A DNA stretch of 64,000 nt from Marsupella aquatica (GCA_973895155.1 OZ316894.1:2604001-2668000); one strand, 5' to 3'; shown: positions 45,501-59,123, numbered from the stretch's first letter. Notes: generated by a model not told the origin, from the sequence alone. Translations and numbers: made by a program.

Positions 45501-46780
45501 CCATAATTCATGTGTAGCGTCTTAAGTCCGCAGTTTCGCGTAAAGCAGCACTTTTTTGGCTAGGTTTGTTTTGCACTGAAAGATTAAGGACGAACCCTGT
45601 TTTACACAGGCAATTGAAAAAACGTTACAAAGAGGCAATGAACAAAACGTTTAGAATGCAAGGGGTGTAAGGCGTAGCGAACTTACCACCACGTATAGTT
45701 TTTGTGATTTCTACAAAAATTCGCCCTATACAAGGAAAATTCGTCCTCTCTCAGCAATTCAGTTGGATGGAATGGCAGGGAGCTGAAGATGAACTGAAGG
45801 ATGCTGTTGGGTTCAGCAGACCAGTGTCAGTTTGCTTCGAAGTGGTGGATGATTTCTACTTGTACTTTGATGGAGTCTACACGAGCACCAACTGCCATGA
45901 CAAGCCAGAGGTGAGAGGATGGATTCCTAGAGACGTGTGGGAGAGCTTCGGCTAGCTCAAAGTTTCTGGATAACTCTCAAAAGAATCATTTGTCTGCCCC
46001 TAACTTGGTTATGGAAATGAACATGCAGACCGTGAATCATGCCGTGTTGGCTGTCGGATATGATGTTTCTGAGGACGGCGTGCCCTACTGGATCATCAAG
46101 AACTCCTGGGGTAGCGATTGGGGAGTGAATGGATACTTCAACATGGAGATGGGCAAGAATATGTGTGGTAAGTACTGATATATTAAATCAGTAAGTGCTG
46201 AAAATACTTGGCTTGGCGTAATTAAACCTAGTTAAGGCTCTAAGAATGGTCGACTGTATCGACTGAAATGGTGATAAGCAGTTACTATGTCAAAAGTCCA
46301 CTTTCTCTAACAGCAAATTGATGTAAATTATTTTCCAAACTATCATATATATGTACTCATGTTCATAATATGCAGTAGTAATTTATGTAAAAAGAAAAAC
46401 CTCGTATTAGTAGTCCAACGATAGAAATTAAAAATCTCCTATAAACTACATTAGAGCTAATGTACACAATTGAAAATCTTGCTGTTGCTGTCTCGGACAT
46501 TCAATATATCTTTTTTGGGTATTTTCTTATTTTGTTTCGAATACAATTTTTGCTGACTAGTAAAAGAAAATCACAGAACAGGCAGTGAATAATAATAATC
46601 AGCAAACAGCTGGAACTGGAATTAGACTGTTGTGACACTGTTAGTCAGTCCAGTTTTGTGACTTCATTCAACTGTTTGGGAAGGGAGATTAACCATCCGT
46701 GTGATCTGTGCTGCGTTGATTCTGCAGGTGTTGCTGTCTGTGCCTCGTACCCTGTTGTCCCTGAAGAAATGTTGCGGTAA
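42535..46780 (+). CDS. Aleurain-like vacuolar cysteine protease (cathepsin H type), 8 exons
   Basis: Exons: 42535-42761, 43964-44085, 44465-44577, 44813-44886, 45131-45395, 45779-45910, 46029-46167, 46728-46780 (TAA); GT-AG introns, phases close, 374 residues (family about 360). N-terminal signal peptide ([15 protein letters not shown]), I29 prodomain with [17 protein letters not shown], then [10 protein letters not shown], the cathepsin H/aleurain mini-chain that restricts the cleft and gives aminopeptidase activity. The mature enzyme has Gln169 (oxyanion), catalytic Cys175 (CGSCWTF), [14 protein letters not shown], His315 ([10 protein letters not shown]) and Asn336 (IIKNSWG). It ends [19 protein letters not shown]. 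All catalytic residues are present. The NPIR vacuolar sorting motif of angiosperm aleurain is not seen after the signal peptide. Intron 1 is long (1.2 kb). Confidence 0.94.
42908..42941. repeat. Hexamer microsatellite (tttcta)n in aleurain intron 1
   Basis: About five uninterrupted copies of tttcta. Confidence 0.9.
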
Positions 46781-48694
46781 GCAACACGCCATTCAGATAT
46801 ACAACGCTGCAGAAATGTACATAAGTTAACCTTCGCCATCAAATGAAGAATCTGGGGTGGTGGGTTATTCAGCTGGCAAAGGCAAATGTGACATCGAAGT
46901 CCACCATGTGTTGTAAATGCTTAGAAATTATGAGACCTGACCTTCTCTTTCAAGAATCCTCGACCAATCTTGGGTTTTCATTTGAAGTGATTAGGCTCTT
47001 ACATATGTTGCTAATCCAAGAGCCCAAGCATTTGAAGTTTCATTTTTGGAACTGCCTTGAAGAGCTTTTGATGTATAAATATGTGTTCTCGAAATCTGCG
47101 TTTCTTGTCACGAAATTGTATTAGATTGAACCTATTTGCCTTGTGTGCTGTCCTGCCTCCTTGTCCGCACTGTCCCTCCCCTCCTGGAGACAAAGCACTT
47201 ATTGATCTTCCCTGTCCTAATGAAACTGTCCATAAATCTTCCGTCATAGTTAAAGTCTGTATAATCTTCCCATTGGTGAGATGGACATTGACTGTAAAGT
47301 CTCACGTGTGCTCCATTTGCGCTGCCTCGAGAGAGGAGAATAGTTATTGGTAGTGACCGTAAAGTCTCTCGTGTGCTCGATCTCTCGTGTGCTCGATTTG
47401 CGCTGCCTTCTAGAGAATAGAAAAGTTATTGGTAATCCCCGTTACATATCGCTGCCTTCCAGAGACTACATACTTACCGATCGTCCCCATCATACCTCAA
47501 TTCTCCACGATCGTCAGATTGATGAGATGCACTGATCCTAGAGTATTTCGTGGAATTTCTGGGTTCTTCTTGCTTGGTGAAGCCTTGAAGAAACAACCCA
47601 TGGTTTAACTTGCTTTTTATTTAAATCCTTGGGTATAGGTTGCTACCGAAGTCTTACGTAAAATTGCGCATTATCTAAAATGTCGTGCAATGCTCACAAA
47701 TACTAATCTACAATCCGTTCTAAATCAGTCAGCCCCAGCCTGCTGTCGATAAGTGAACAAACTCAACAAACTTTTGAACTAAGCATAGCTCAGCTCATAG
47801 CTAATGCTTCCAGTACTTCTGTCACATGAGTGATTCCATTAAATGACTGTCATTTAATTTGGTTTAAATACTAAACTCCTGCTGTCGATTTAATGAACCA
47901 AAACTCTAACCCTCATGCAGTTAACTATGTGTATTTTCCTATGCCCCTGTAGACAAACAGCACAACCATAATTTAGATAACATGCTCCTCCGTTGATTCA
48001 ATGCAACACCCAAAACACAACCAATTGTTCCCTATATGCCTTGTGGAAAACAGTGAATCCATTTCGGACTCTTTAACATTCGAAGAAAACGGAGATTGCC
48101 AAGGACAAGAATGTAGAACATCCAAGGCCGAAGTACAATTTCCACTGGGTTTCAAGTCCGTTCTACATTTGAAAACATCCGAAACTTGCAAACTGGAGAT
48201 AGCTTCTGAAGTGCAAAGACAGGCAGGAAAAGTACCCTCCTTCCAAACATCAACCTAGGTTTTATTCAATACGTCCGCAACATTACAACTACTTACGACA
48301 CTGACTTCCCAATACGAGAGGTCTTCGTGTGACGTGGTAAAGTACCCGTGATCGAGAATTAAATGGACGATGACCAAAGGACTGTGATACCGTTTCTTAG
48401 GAGCTGCTGATGTCTGCAATATAGACTCAACGCAATTGGGCCAGTGCAAAACTGTAGAATCGGAAAGAATTTTAAATCCTGAAACAACCTGCAATCCCAG
48501 AAATCGCATATTAAGCCCTACAAAGTTGTTAGCATAAGCCCCAAGAGAGTACAACATACGAATGTGCATAGGCAAAGAACATCGTGCTCAAGCAGGTTTA
48601 AAGTTCAATCATGCAAGGGGTATCAACAGTTACAAATATCCTTCCCCAGACATTCTTCTACATTCTTCTAGGAACAAAGTCAATCCTTACCAGG
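46781..48694. other. Intergenic between aleurain and ValRS 3' ends
   Basis: The two genes converge here. No gene is supported; an 85-codon plus frame at 48001-48258 is unassigned. An irregular tandem repeat at about 47290-47465 reuses gtaaagtctc, cgtgtgctcgat, tttgcgctgcctt and agttattggta. Confidence 0.5.
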
Positions 48695-51600
48695 TTACTG
48701 GATGAGAAGCCTTCGGAAGTTTTCTGTAGCTTGCTCTACTGTTTCAAGCTCTGCCCTGGTCTTATCAACTTTTTCTAGGTTGTCTCTCTGAACGTTTGCT
48801 GGTACTTTCTCGGAGTAGCCCGCCACAGTCATCTTTTTGGCCAACGCTTCTTGGGATCTACAGAGCAAAACAAATATTATAATGTTTTCTTGTGACACTC
48901 ATACTGTGTACGTACAAAGACCCCTTTTTATCTTATATGTATCCATGCTAAACATATAACAATTACGCTGAAAGTATTCTTCCTTGTCTTCTACGTCGAA
49001 GTCTTACAAAAGCTCGTCTAAAAATGAACTTTCAACGGCAATCAAGATGGGAGTGAGTGGGAATATGTGCATCAGAAATGTAGAATGAACACTCCACTGC
49101 TTTCATTCCTGCTAGGAAGTATGGATGTTGGTACCTAATAATCTCCTCTCTCTTCTTCTCCAGCTTAAGAATCTCTACACTGGCATCCACCAATCCAGTA
49201 AGCACCAGATATGCGGTCATGTCCTCATTTACTATATCAACTGCACAACCAAGCGGAGGTGCATCACCTTCCCTCAAGATCTGCACAGACGAAATCGTCA
49301 GTTATATAATCAGTACTATAAAACCAATAGCATTCACTGAGAGACACTCACGATAATTTTTAGGTGGGATGGACTATAGAGAGGAAGTGTGAACATTCCT
49401 TTCAACACTGATTCCGAATATATAATTTTCTACAATTTTCGACTGCGTCACTGACAAAGGGAAGGTATGTAGACACCACCATTATGCCACCAATGAACAA
49501 ATTCTGCGACTTTTTAACCAGGATTCGCATTCCACCCAGACACATTCTCTGTTTCCATTCTGAAACACAATTCCGTACATACTGAACAGTTGTCCTAACT
49601 TCTTTTTCGAACTAACGGGGTCTTTGCCCAAATCTGTTTCGTGGCGTAGCAAGTTTCAAGATTATATATTCATCGTTCTCTTGTCTCCCAAGGTTTTCAG
49701 GTCCTCAAAGGGACAGAACAATGATGCCCCTGTTTTCAGGTCTTCAGATTGTTTCCAACAGCGTGTCTTTACATACCTCCACCGACGATAACGTGGCAAG
49801 AGTCGCAATAATGGCAGATCCTCTGCTGACAATCTCAGCATTTTCTTGAGTGCGGCAAAGCAAATGTAGTGCACACCTACCAAATATTGCAGAGATATTC
49901 CAGTTAGAACTGTGCGAAAACTCATAACAATATTAAATGATACATTCTATCAAAGAGAGTTTGTCTTTTCCAGTTGCGTCGCCGCAAAAGTAGGCAATTG
50001 TCTACAGCAGAAAGCGTGAAGGTTCCGTTATTCACCTTTGTTTTGGTTGTACACCGTACGTCATGCGCAAAGAGCGTGCTGATTTTACTGCTAATTCAAT
50101 CAACTTAAACTCCTCTTCTACTGCAATATTTTCCCATTCCTTGAAATAGCAAGAATGGGAGATCAGATACAAGGGTCACATATTAGCTATTCGAAATAAA
50201 TTGCACATGCAACTGGGTGACTAGTGCTCGGGATATCTTGAAAACGGAAATAACAGAAAGTGTCTTCACATGCTATTCTTACATATCGCAATCGTAATCA
50301 GAGAAACTTGTCAAAATGAACAGTTCAGAAAACTATGGTCAAAACTTACTGTGATGGGAGCCGGGTACGGCGCTATCACAATCGATGATTTCTCACTCTC
50401 TTCCTTTTTCTGTGGAAGACGCTGCCATAACTCTTCAGTCAGGAAAGGCATAATGGGATGCAGCAGCCTCAATCCAGCGTCTAGGCACATCCAAAGTGTA
50501 TTCCTTGTAAGTTTCTTAACCTCAGCTGCTTCAGGGTCATTGTCGTCTCCAAGAAGAGCTGGTTTGCTAATCTCAATAAACTTATCACATAGTTGATAGA
50601 GCCACCAGGAATAAATTGTTGTCGAAGCTCCTGACAGATCTGAAGCTTCAAATGCGCTTACTGTCCTCGAAATAGCATCATTTAACACAGAGAGAATCCA
50701 CTGGCAGCCGAACGGGAGTGTGGCAACGTCCAGAGTTTGAGAAGGTACAAAGTCACTCCCCAAGTTGATCATAGCAAAGCGGATAGCGTTCCAGAGTTTG
50801 TTGCACCAATGCCTGTAGCCAACCACTCTTTGAATATCTAGGTTTATGTTCACAGACTGGACAGACAACGCATAAAGTCAGTACCTGTCTGATTGGAGGC
50901 GAAAGAAAAAATAGTCCTGCTAGTTCTTACAATATATATGCCCACAACAGAAAGCTACCAGACAGCGAACTTTCTCACGATCTGAACTAATTTGGTACTG
51001 TAGGTAAGCCCCAGGTGTAAAATGATACAGTCAACAGGACATGCTGTAGGGTGCCTGACAGAACATGTCCCATGCCTACCTGACATTGGTCAGAATCTTG
51101 CTTTTTAAACGAGCTCGTGTATTAGCCTAATTACCTTTATTAATAAAGAAATTGATGTCATACTACAAATTGATGAAATTTTACCTGGGCAGTATAAGCT
51201 ACTAGAGAAAAGCGAAGGGCATCAGCTCCACATTCGGCAATGCCGCTTGGAAAGTCAGCCTTTTGCCCGGCCTTTGCTTTCTCTACTTCCTTAGGATCCA
51301 GGTTGCCTCCCTCCAGAGTTTTGTGAAGTTCCTCCAGGGTAACCCCTCTAATGATGTCCACGGGATCTATAACGTTCCCGAGAGATTTAGACATCTTCCG
51401 TCCATGGGCATCTCTCACCATGGCATGCAGTAAGACCTGCCCGTCAGATCAAATTAACGAATGACTTCAAGAAGTACCAACAAAATTTTCACAGATTTGG
51501 TCCACAAGATATTGGCAGAACTGCTCAACCGCGACTAAGTGACACAAATTACTGCCATCATTAGTCTTGGAAAATAGTGAAGCATACCTATTACATTTAC

Positions 51601-54600
51601 ATCGTCGCTTACCTGTTTGAAAGGGACATGCCCAGTTAGCTTCATACCCAACATCACCATTCTTGCCACCCAGAAGAAAAGGATATCATGTCCAGTTTCT
51701 AAAAGGGATGTCGGATAGAATGTCCGGAAGTCAGCTGTATTATCAGGCCAACCCATCACTGAGAAAGGAAACAAGCCAGATGAGAACCACGTATCCAGAA
51801 CATCAGGATCTTGCTCCAACTTGTATTTCTTTCCCTTGTACTTCTCAGCAGCCAGAGTCTTCACTTCCTCGGCGTCCCGACCAACGATCCAGTGATCAGT
51901 ATATGCCCCGAATTCTCTCAGTTCGTCGTCTTCCAGTGTTACATACCATGCTGGTATACGATGGCCCCACCAAAGTTGCCTTGAAATGCACCAATCCCTG
52001 ATGTTCTCTAGCCACCTATGGTCAGATCCACAACGGAAGGCATTTTAGAAAGAGGTTTTAGAGTCTTTCACTGATGTGCAAATTGCCAGGTACTAGACCA
52101 GTGTTCATTATGGAGGAAACTGCCAGGGAGTGTCGACAGCACCGTCGGCGCTGTCGTGAGTAGCGATGAGTGAGACTAGAGTCACTAAGAAACGCTACGG
52201 GTGAGACTTGAGTCCTTATGAATAGAAACGAGTGAGACTTGAGTCCCGAAGAATAGAAACGATTGAAATTCGACTCCCTAAGAATGTCACACACCTGAAC
52301 CATGTATCCTCCCATTGTTTAGGAATGATTTCCATCTCCCCACTGCGAACAGCAGCACATGCCTCCTTAGCCATGCCATCACAGCTGACATACCACTGGG
52401 GCTTGATCATTGGTTCAATCACATCATTGGTTCTTGAGCAAACACCTAGACGCATGGGATTCTCGGCCTTTCCTCGATACAGGCCCTGTGCGAATAGAAT
52501 TTCAAGAAGAGAAAAGCCAAAAGAGGTAAGAAGAAAATCATTGTGGTGAAGAATGTAGAAAAAATATTGATAGCCTAGGCTCCAAAAACACAGGAGATTC
52601 AGCAAGCACCACAAAGCACCACAACACAAAGGGAATGTATGCCCACAATATTAAATTAGGATGATTGCCCATGAAGTACCTACAGAGACACAAAAAGGAT
52701 TTCGATTCCTTACCTTTTCCGTAAGGGACTTCTCAACTGCCACACGAGCATCAAAGCGTTTCATGCCCTCCCAATATTTCCCACCATTGCTATTTATCCG
52801 TCCATCGTCAGTAAGAATGTTTATGAATTCCAAGTTGTGACGCCTTCCAGTTGCAAAATCATTTGGATCATGTGCAGGTGTTATCTGCATAAAAGTGATA
52901 TGTGCCTTAATGAGTGGTGAATTTGAGACTTCCTTCGTAAAGAAATGCATCATTAGATAATGAATTGAAATGACATTCATCAATTAACAAGATTGAGAAA
53001 AGGAGGAAGAACAGTTGAGTCACTCACCTTGACAGCGCCAGTTCCAAAACTCATATCCACCAGCTCAGCATCACATATTATTGGGATTCTCCTGTTGTTG
53101 AAAGGATGGATAACAAACTTTCCATGCAAATGCTTGTATCTATCATCTTCTGGATGCACTGCCACAGCTGTGTCTCCAAGCATCGTCTCCAGCCTTGTTG
53201 TGGCCACAACAATCTCCCCTTCGCCACCCTCCAGAGGGTAGGCAAATGACGTGATCACCCCAAACTCAACTGGGTTATCATATCCAGGGAGTGGCCGCAG
53301 TAGCCGGCCAGGCACATCAAGGTAATCCACCTAGAGTACACATGCCAGAGCAATTACAAACAACTTTTTCATTATTTATTCGTAGACTCAGTCGGGAAGG
53401 GATGGAAACCAAGAGCTTATCAAGACAAAGTAGTAGCGAAAAACAGTCCAATTTCAAAAGACAGACAAGTGGCAATATCATCAGGGTAACGCCATCCAAT
53501 CCAATTCAATGAGATCTAAACCTTTTGGAGTTAGGAGGATCCGGATTACACAACGCTCATGACACAAGAATTGACGACTATACCTCAATATCTGAGACTG
53601 CAGTCCTGAGCACACAGTCCCAGTTCACCAACCGATTGTCCCTGCGATTTTCCTTGTTGAGTACGATCAGTGCTTGCAGTAATGCGAATCAAGTTGTCAA
53701 ACGGCATACAGTACCTCAAACACAACCTATCCATATCCATATCAAAATTTCGAAAATAACGGGAATTGTTTTTGAACGAACCAACCTGTAAATCAACTTC
53801 TCCTTATACAGTCGAACAAACGTTTCGGTCACAGCAACTGTGCGCTTCTCATCCATCGTGAAACACTGTCATAGTTCATAGTTCGAGTTTCAAAGCAGGT
53901 TCCCTCAAAAGAAAAACAGAGACTTCGGTGACTAGATAACCCTAGGAATAGAGGCTGAGCCATCGACAAGGACACAGTTTTAGGTCAAGCTAACAATCAA
54001 GTCATCATACTACGCACAGCTACGAGATCAAACTTTGTTTTAGGCTAGAGGATCAAGTTGAGATTAAAATCACCTCTCTGGACCAGTCAAGAGATGCACC
54101 TATCCCACGCAATTGCGTGGTGATTCTTCCCCCAAACTGTTCCTTCCACTTCCACACCTGCAATTAAACAAGCAAGCACCGGGGCTTTTGCGCTGAGCAA
54201 ACACGCGAATGATGACGGGAATTTTTAATGGCACTGATAACACACAGATGGTCAAGTCGATATACAAGTTCTTTAAAAACTAAAGGAAATGGAACAGAAC
54301 ATTCTCCATTTTGCCAATACTCACCTCAGCAACAAACTTCTCCCGCCCCAGATCGTGTCTTGTCAACCCTCTTTCCTTTTTGATATTTTTCTCCACAACC
54401 ACCTTCATCCCACGATTCCAACAACACCGTGCAAGAATAACAACGACACCACTGGTCAGCACTAATTGATTCCTTCTAAAAGCAGGAATACGTGCTTAGG
54501 AATCCATGCATCCGGGCTAAATTGTATCCAAGTTAAGGCTGATTTCGCCAGATACAAAACCCTTCATACGACCTGGAAAACCTAAACGCTAAACCCTCTA

Positions 54601-56071
54601 ATCCGGGGGTTAGTTGACCATCTAATTCGTCCCACTTGGCGAACGTAAACCCTACGAAGTGGAGGTTCATTGTGCATCTAGGTAGATCACCACAGATGAG
54701 TATATACGCTAGCAAGATTCCTGACCTCTTGATTACGTGAGCTAATACCAAATTGCCTGCAAGTATTTACATACCTGAGTTGCAATTCCAGCATGATCAC
54801 AACCAGGTACCCATAGAGTATTATAGCCACTCATTCTTCGCCACCTTACAATGGTATCCTGTGAACCGCAAGTCCAGGATCAGAAACCTGACAATGGCGT
54901 TTCTGACTACTGCTCATGGAAGACCATAACTTGACTACAAAGCCTCCAAAACGAGACGCACTGAGGTTCGTACATACCTCCATCGCTCCAGTAAGAGCAT
55001 GTCCAATATGTAGAGCACCTGTTACGTTCGGCGGGGGAATAACCTGCCAGAATAAATAAGTAGTCCAAGGTCTCAGTCCAGCGACAGATTCAAATTTTTG
55101 AAACCTATTTCAAAAACCCCACTATTGCACCATTTTCAATCACTCATGTATTGCGTTAAGGGACTCCAGAGCTCACACTGGCACAATGTCAACTCACAAT
55201 TACAAACGGAGGTTTCTTGCTATTGGAATCTGCGACAAAAAATCCACTTTTCTCCCACCATTCGTACCACCTGTTGGATTTAAATCATAAGAAGAGGAAT
55301 ATCACCTGTCCTACGGAAATACCAAAAACACTACTAAAGGTTACGTGTTCTTAAAAGCAACCCAGATTAGCCAAACTCACCAACACTTGAAAGTCAGGAA
55401 TCTTGAGTGCCTATAGAAGGGTGGGAGAGGTATAATGACAAAGTTGGTGATGAGGGAGACTTAGTAAGAATGAAAAGATTAAGAAGTATGTAGTGTATCT
55501 TACGAAGCCTCCACCGCCTTTGGATTGTAGGACTTGGCCATCTCTGGGCACAGACGCTTCTTCTCCCCAGAAGGAGTTGGAGGATCAACCTGCTCCACTT
55601 CGTTATCAGTGGCAGACGCCTTTTTGGCTTTCTGCTGAGCCTTCTTAGATGGCTCTGCTGCTGCTTTGTTGGCCTGGAAATTGAGAAATCTTAGTCAATT
55701 CTCCAAAGAACCCCCATACCTCGAGATAATTCAAATGCAGATGTTGTCAATGAATCTGACCTGAGCTACTTTTGCAGCCTCCGCCTTCTGTGCAGCCTTC
55801 AACTTCTTTGCCTCCTTCTCTTTCGCCTGCAGCATCAGTGAAACATTAGGCACGTCATCTGTCTTTCTCATTTTTTTTCCTCGCAATGTAACAAACTTCA
55901 TCGTACTTCATCTCATTAGATCTATCTTACAATATAGCAGTAGCAGGATCAACTTACCTTCGCCGCGGCCTTGGCCGAGACGGGAGGACCGGTGACTCCA
56001 TTCCCAGTTCCAGCATTGTCCGTCACATTCGTCAATACCTCCTGTGTTTCGCTGGGAGCCGGCTCGGCCAT
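48695..56071 (-). CDS. VALRS: Valyl-tRNA synthetase, 20 exons
   Basis: Exons (minus): 56071-55958, 55826-55761, 55673-55504, 55270-55198, 55043-54978, 54858-54775, 54402-54325, 54157-54074, 53865-53786, 53641-53584, 53330-53028, 52884-52714, 52485-52295, 52015-51613, 51436-51185, 50856-50350, 50139-50036, 49876-49777, 49280-49135, 48857-48695 (TAA). All junctions are GT-AG and in phase; 1,070 residues, close to plant ValRS (~1,100). The N-terminus is Lys/Ala-rich and charged. Class I signatures: HIGH (153-156, in [17 protein letters not shown]), DHAGIATQ, the CP1 editing domain ([21 protein letters not shown]), [30 protein letters not shown] and KMSKS (661-665, [13 protein letters not shown]). 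The anticodon-binding region has [12 protein letters not shown] and [14 protein letters not shown]-terminal coiled coil ends the protein. It charges tRNA-Val; the plant enzyme is usually shared by cytosol and mitochondria. No mitochondrial presequence is obvious here. Confidence 0.97.
52160..52285. repeat. ~35-bp imperfect tandem repeat in ValRS intron 13
   Basis: gtgagacttgagtccttatg-aatagaaacga and variants occur three to four times (from about 52168), running up to the donor site of the upstream exon. Confidence 0.8.
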
Positions 56072-56111
56072 CGTGGAACCAGATTTCAAGGGGATCCTGC
56101 GGGTTCGGTCT

Positions 56112-56126
56112 AAACCCTAAACCCTA
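56112..56126 (-). promoter_or_regulatory. Double telo-box upstream of ValRS
   Basis: Two overlapping AAACCCTA motifs (56112-56119 and 56119-56126) lie 41-55 bp upstream of the ValRS ATG, in the probable 5' UTR or core promoter. This fits co-regulation with translation genes such as RPL9 in this window. Confidence 0.65.
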
Positions 56127-56739
56127 CGCTTGCAATGCCTACTCTGCACATATCAACGAAAGAACAGTTTTGATTCAGAATCAGCGTCCATGGAAATACT
56201 CCGCGAGCCGCTCAACGTCTGAAGCTCCCGCATTTCTCCCGCAGAAGCTTCAGCAATTGTCTATGACGGACTACCGCTCCCAAGGCAGTATGTCGCTTCC
56301 AAAATTGAACTCAACGCACAGAATTCCATGATTCATGATATCTTCTGGTGTCCAATTCACCTTCCGCACTTCCTCGAGAGAATCAAAGCAGCACGAAAGC
56401 AGCAGCGGTGGAGGCAGCTACAGGTCGAGGACGATGCACCAGCAGCATCTCATCGAGCAAGAAAATTTCTTCCTGTGGTCTCCAATCTCTCTTCTCCAGC
56501 TGAGAGGACCTTCCTCGATTCCTTTCTTCGTCCACTTTCTCTAGTATCCTCCTCTCCTTCGCCGTGTGAGGAAATCTTTTGTTGCCGTAGACGAGAAGTT
56601 GTGATCGTTTGTTTGGTGATCGAATAATTTTGCCGACTACACAGCGCTTTCGAGAGAGGAGAGACGAGACCCTAAACCCCTCACAATACAATCTTAGGTG
56701 GCTTTACAAGACGTGGGGCATTATTTCTTTTTATTCCAT

Positions 56740-57075
56740 CTAATATCAAATCTGGACAATATGATTGGTGGAAAGAACTGGGTCCATAGGATGTGTACCA
56801 AACCCTCATGGCAATTAATGGAATGGGCCCAGCAAATCTGGACAATATAATGGGTGGAAAGTGTACCAAACCCTCATGGCAATTAATGGAATGGGCCCAG
56901 CTAAATGTCGGGGATTGCTTATTTTGTCTAGAATCTTAGATGGCCTCAGGTGATGGACCTGGATCCATAGGATGTCTACCAAACCCTCATGCCAAGTAAT
57001 GGAATGGGGCCCAGCTAAATGTTGTGGAGTGCTGATTTTGTCTAGAATCTTAGATGGCCTCCAGTGATGGTCCAA
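56740..57075. repeat. Nested tandem duplications
   Basis: taccaaaccctcatggcaat followed by taatggaatgggcccagc recurs at about 56798, 56867 and 56978 (the last with one change in each half). aaatctggacaatat occurs at 56748 and 56834. gattttgtctagaatcttag with atggcctc occurs at about 56920 and 57035. It looks like two rounds of local duplication. Confidence 0.85.
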
Positions 57076-58037
57076 AATTTCTAAACTTTGGCTCTGTCTT
57101 TCAAGGGATTTGCATTTACTTTACCGAAGTTCATTTCAATACTTATTTTGTCTGGAGTCTATTATGTTTAGAATAAAATAAGAAGGCACCTCCCAGTTTG
57201 CTTTGGTAAAAGAATATCACAAGTGCCCCCTACGTCTTGTAAAGCCACCCTTATTGCCATCCTTATAAATCCATCCAAAATCCAAAATTCTTTTCGAGAA
57301 CAAGTTTGGGATGGAAAGCTCATTCTGCTTGTAGTTCCAGAAATCATTGGATAGAGACTCGAGATTTCCACAGTAGATTGGAGCAAAAATAAATGGAAAT
57401 TTTGGTTCTCATTTACAAAACTACACTAGCTCATTATGTATGTTCTTGCCAGGAACAGAATAAATGTATTTTATTTCATCGAGCCCATGATTTCAATGAG
57501 ACACCAAACATGACTCATTTTGCTCTTGATCGTTTTGGTCTGGAATCATAACCATTGACATTCTCAATTCTCAATTCTCGTTGATCTCTTTGGTCTAGAA
57601 ATATATGTTAATCCATGCTCAGGTAAGTTTAGCAAGTTTCATTCGGCCAACTTTAGAAGGATAATATGGCAAGTAATCATAAGCAAATTCAACTAAACTT
57701 ACACGAGTTTTGGCAGAAGACAACTTTGCATAGGGCACTCAAACCAGGGAGCCACCAATCTTCAAGGGGAAACTTAGACAATATCACTATCAAAATCAAA
57801 ACTTTGATTAATTCTTGCAATGTACTCCCCCTGTATACATTGGTGAATGAGTTGTCCAGAAACGCTAGTAAATTGTCTAGAGCAGCCCAAGTGCCCTGTT
57901 GGAGACCTGGCAACGCTCCACTATGATTCATCAAACAAAGTGCTTCCGTGAGTCGTACTCCACCCAGATGGCCTTTGCTCCCAGTCGCAAAAGGTTGCAA
58001 GCTCCTGCTGCAAGACACAAGAATAGGGACTCTAGAC

Positions 58038-58170
58038 AAACAGCGACTGGCAAAGGGCAGCAGGCCTCCATCACGAGTTTACCAGCAAGGAGCAGCAAAA
58101 AAACTGTTCACAAACAGTGAGTGACAAAATGGCAGGCCCCATCACGAAATGAACAGCAAGGAGCCACAAA
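58038..58170. repeat. Imperfect ~75-bp direct repeat
   Basis: ggcagcaggcctccatcacg with ccagcaaggagcagcaaaa, and ggcaggccccatcacg with aacagcaaggagccacaaaa, are two diverged copies adjacent to the tRNA-like sequence. Confidence 0.65.
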
Positions 58171-58176
58171 AGGAAG

Positions 58177-58248
58177 GGCCTGGGCAGGATTTGGACCTGC
58201 AATACCTTTGATTGCAATGATTTGAGATTGCCATGGCGCTACCAGGCC
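58177..58248 (-). tRNA. tRNA-like sequence (pseudo-tRNA or SINE head)
   Basis: 72 nt on the minus strand with a 7-bp acceptor pairing (GGCCTGG with CCAGGCC), a 5-bp T arm (GCAGG-TCCAAAT-CCTGC), a B-box-like GGTCCAAATCC and an A-box-like TAGCGCCATGG. A GCAAT/ATTGC stem encloses ctcaaatc, which would place anticodon CAA (Leu) in an 8-base loop. The D arm is too short and the anticodon loop one base too long for a normal cytosolic tRNA. A pseudogene or tRNA-derived SINE head is more likely than an active tRNA gene. Confidence 0.4.
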
Positions 58249-59123
58249 AGGGCTGTGCAGATACCTACGTTTAATGCTCATTGACTAGGTCTTCCAGCTT
58301 CAACTGTTACTCAGTCAAGCAAGCAGTATAACCCACATCGCGAAAATGACAGATTGTTCTGTCTGGATTCCGTACAACATGGTCCAGGCAGTATTCCATC
58401 CCTGCTACTAGGATTGAAGAAAGGTGGCTCGATGCAGTAGTGCAAAGTGTCAGAAAGAGCCATACATACTTCACACAAAATTGAAGAATAAGGAGTCTGC
58501 ATAATGGATTGTGACACGCATTATTTACTCGGCACCTGATCTTTCGGCCAGACAGAGAACAGAGGTCTGCCTATGCCAGATCGATATTCAGAAATGGGAC
58601 AATTGTGGGAAAGGGTCAATATTGCAATAGACTACGGTTGGTGCATGCGTGTCCTAGATCATATACTGGACAGGCCCATCTCAGATATGTTACGCCTTGT
58701 GTTATGATTGTCTTCACTAAAATTTGCTGCTCAGATGAAGAGCTATGCGAGAGGGTACTGTACTGTACTGTGGCAAGGGCAATGGTTCTCCTCTACTCTT
58801 ACCGTCAATTCTCTAAAATCTACACAAAGTGACAAATAGTTCATTGAACGTGAAGTATTATGTTCAGTGATACTAATTATAGATATACCAAGTTCTGTCG
58901 TCCTCCAAAGCGTACTCCAGCAAGAGTGCTCAAAGGAAATTGTCATCAGATGTAATATGACTCGGAAAATTGACCCTAAAATCCAATAAATCAAACATGG
59001 GGTACTTACAGACGGAAGAGAATGTTAATACATCCAAGGGTCATCATTGCAACCTTCCAATTGTCAATGAGATTATGAGGATACTAGCAGGAACCTAAAC
59101 AGGAGATGCACTAAACCTCTACC

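Larger units (their letters stand above)
56127..59123. other. Intergenic between ValRS start and NFU end
   Basis: No gene supported. It contains a tandem duplication (56740-57075), an imperfect direct repeat (58038-58170) and a tRNA-like sequence (58177-58248), listed separately. 57076-58037 shows nothing I can name. Confidence 0.5.

Noticed and set aside
48001-48258. 85-residue plus frame between aleurain and ValRS
   Set aside because: No domain or homologous pattern recognised; it could be chance.
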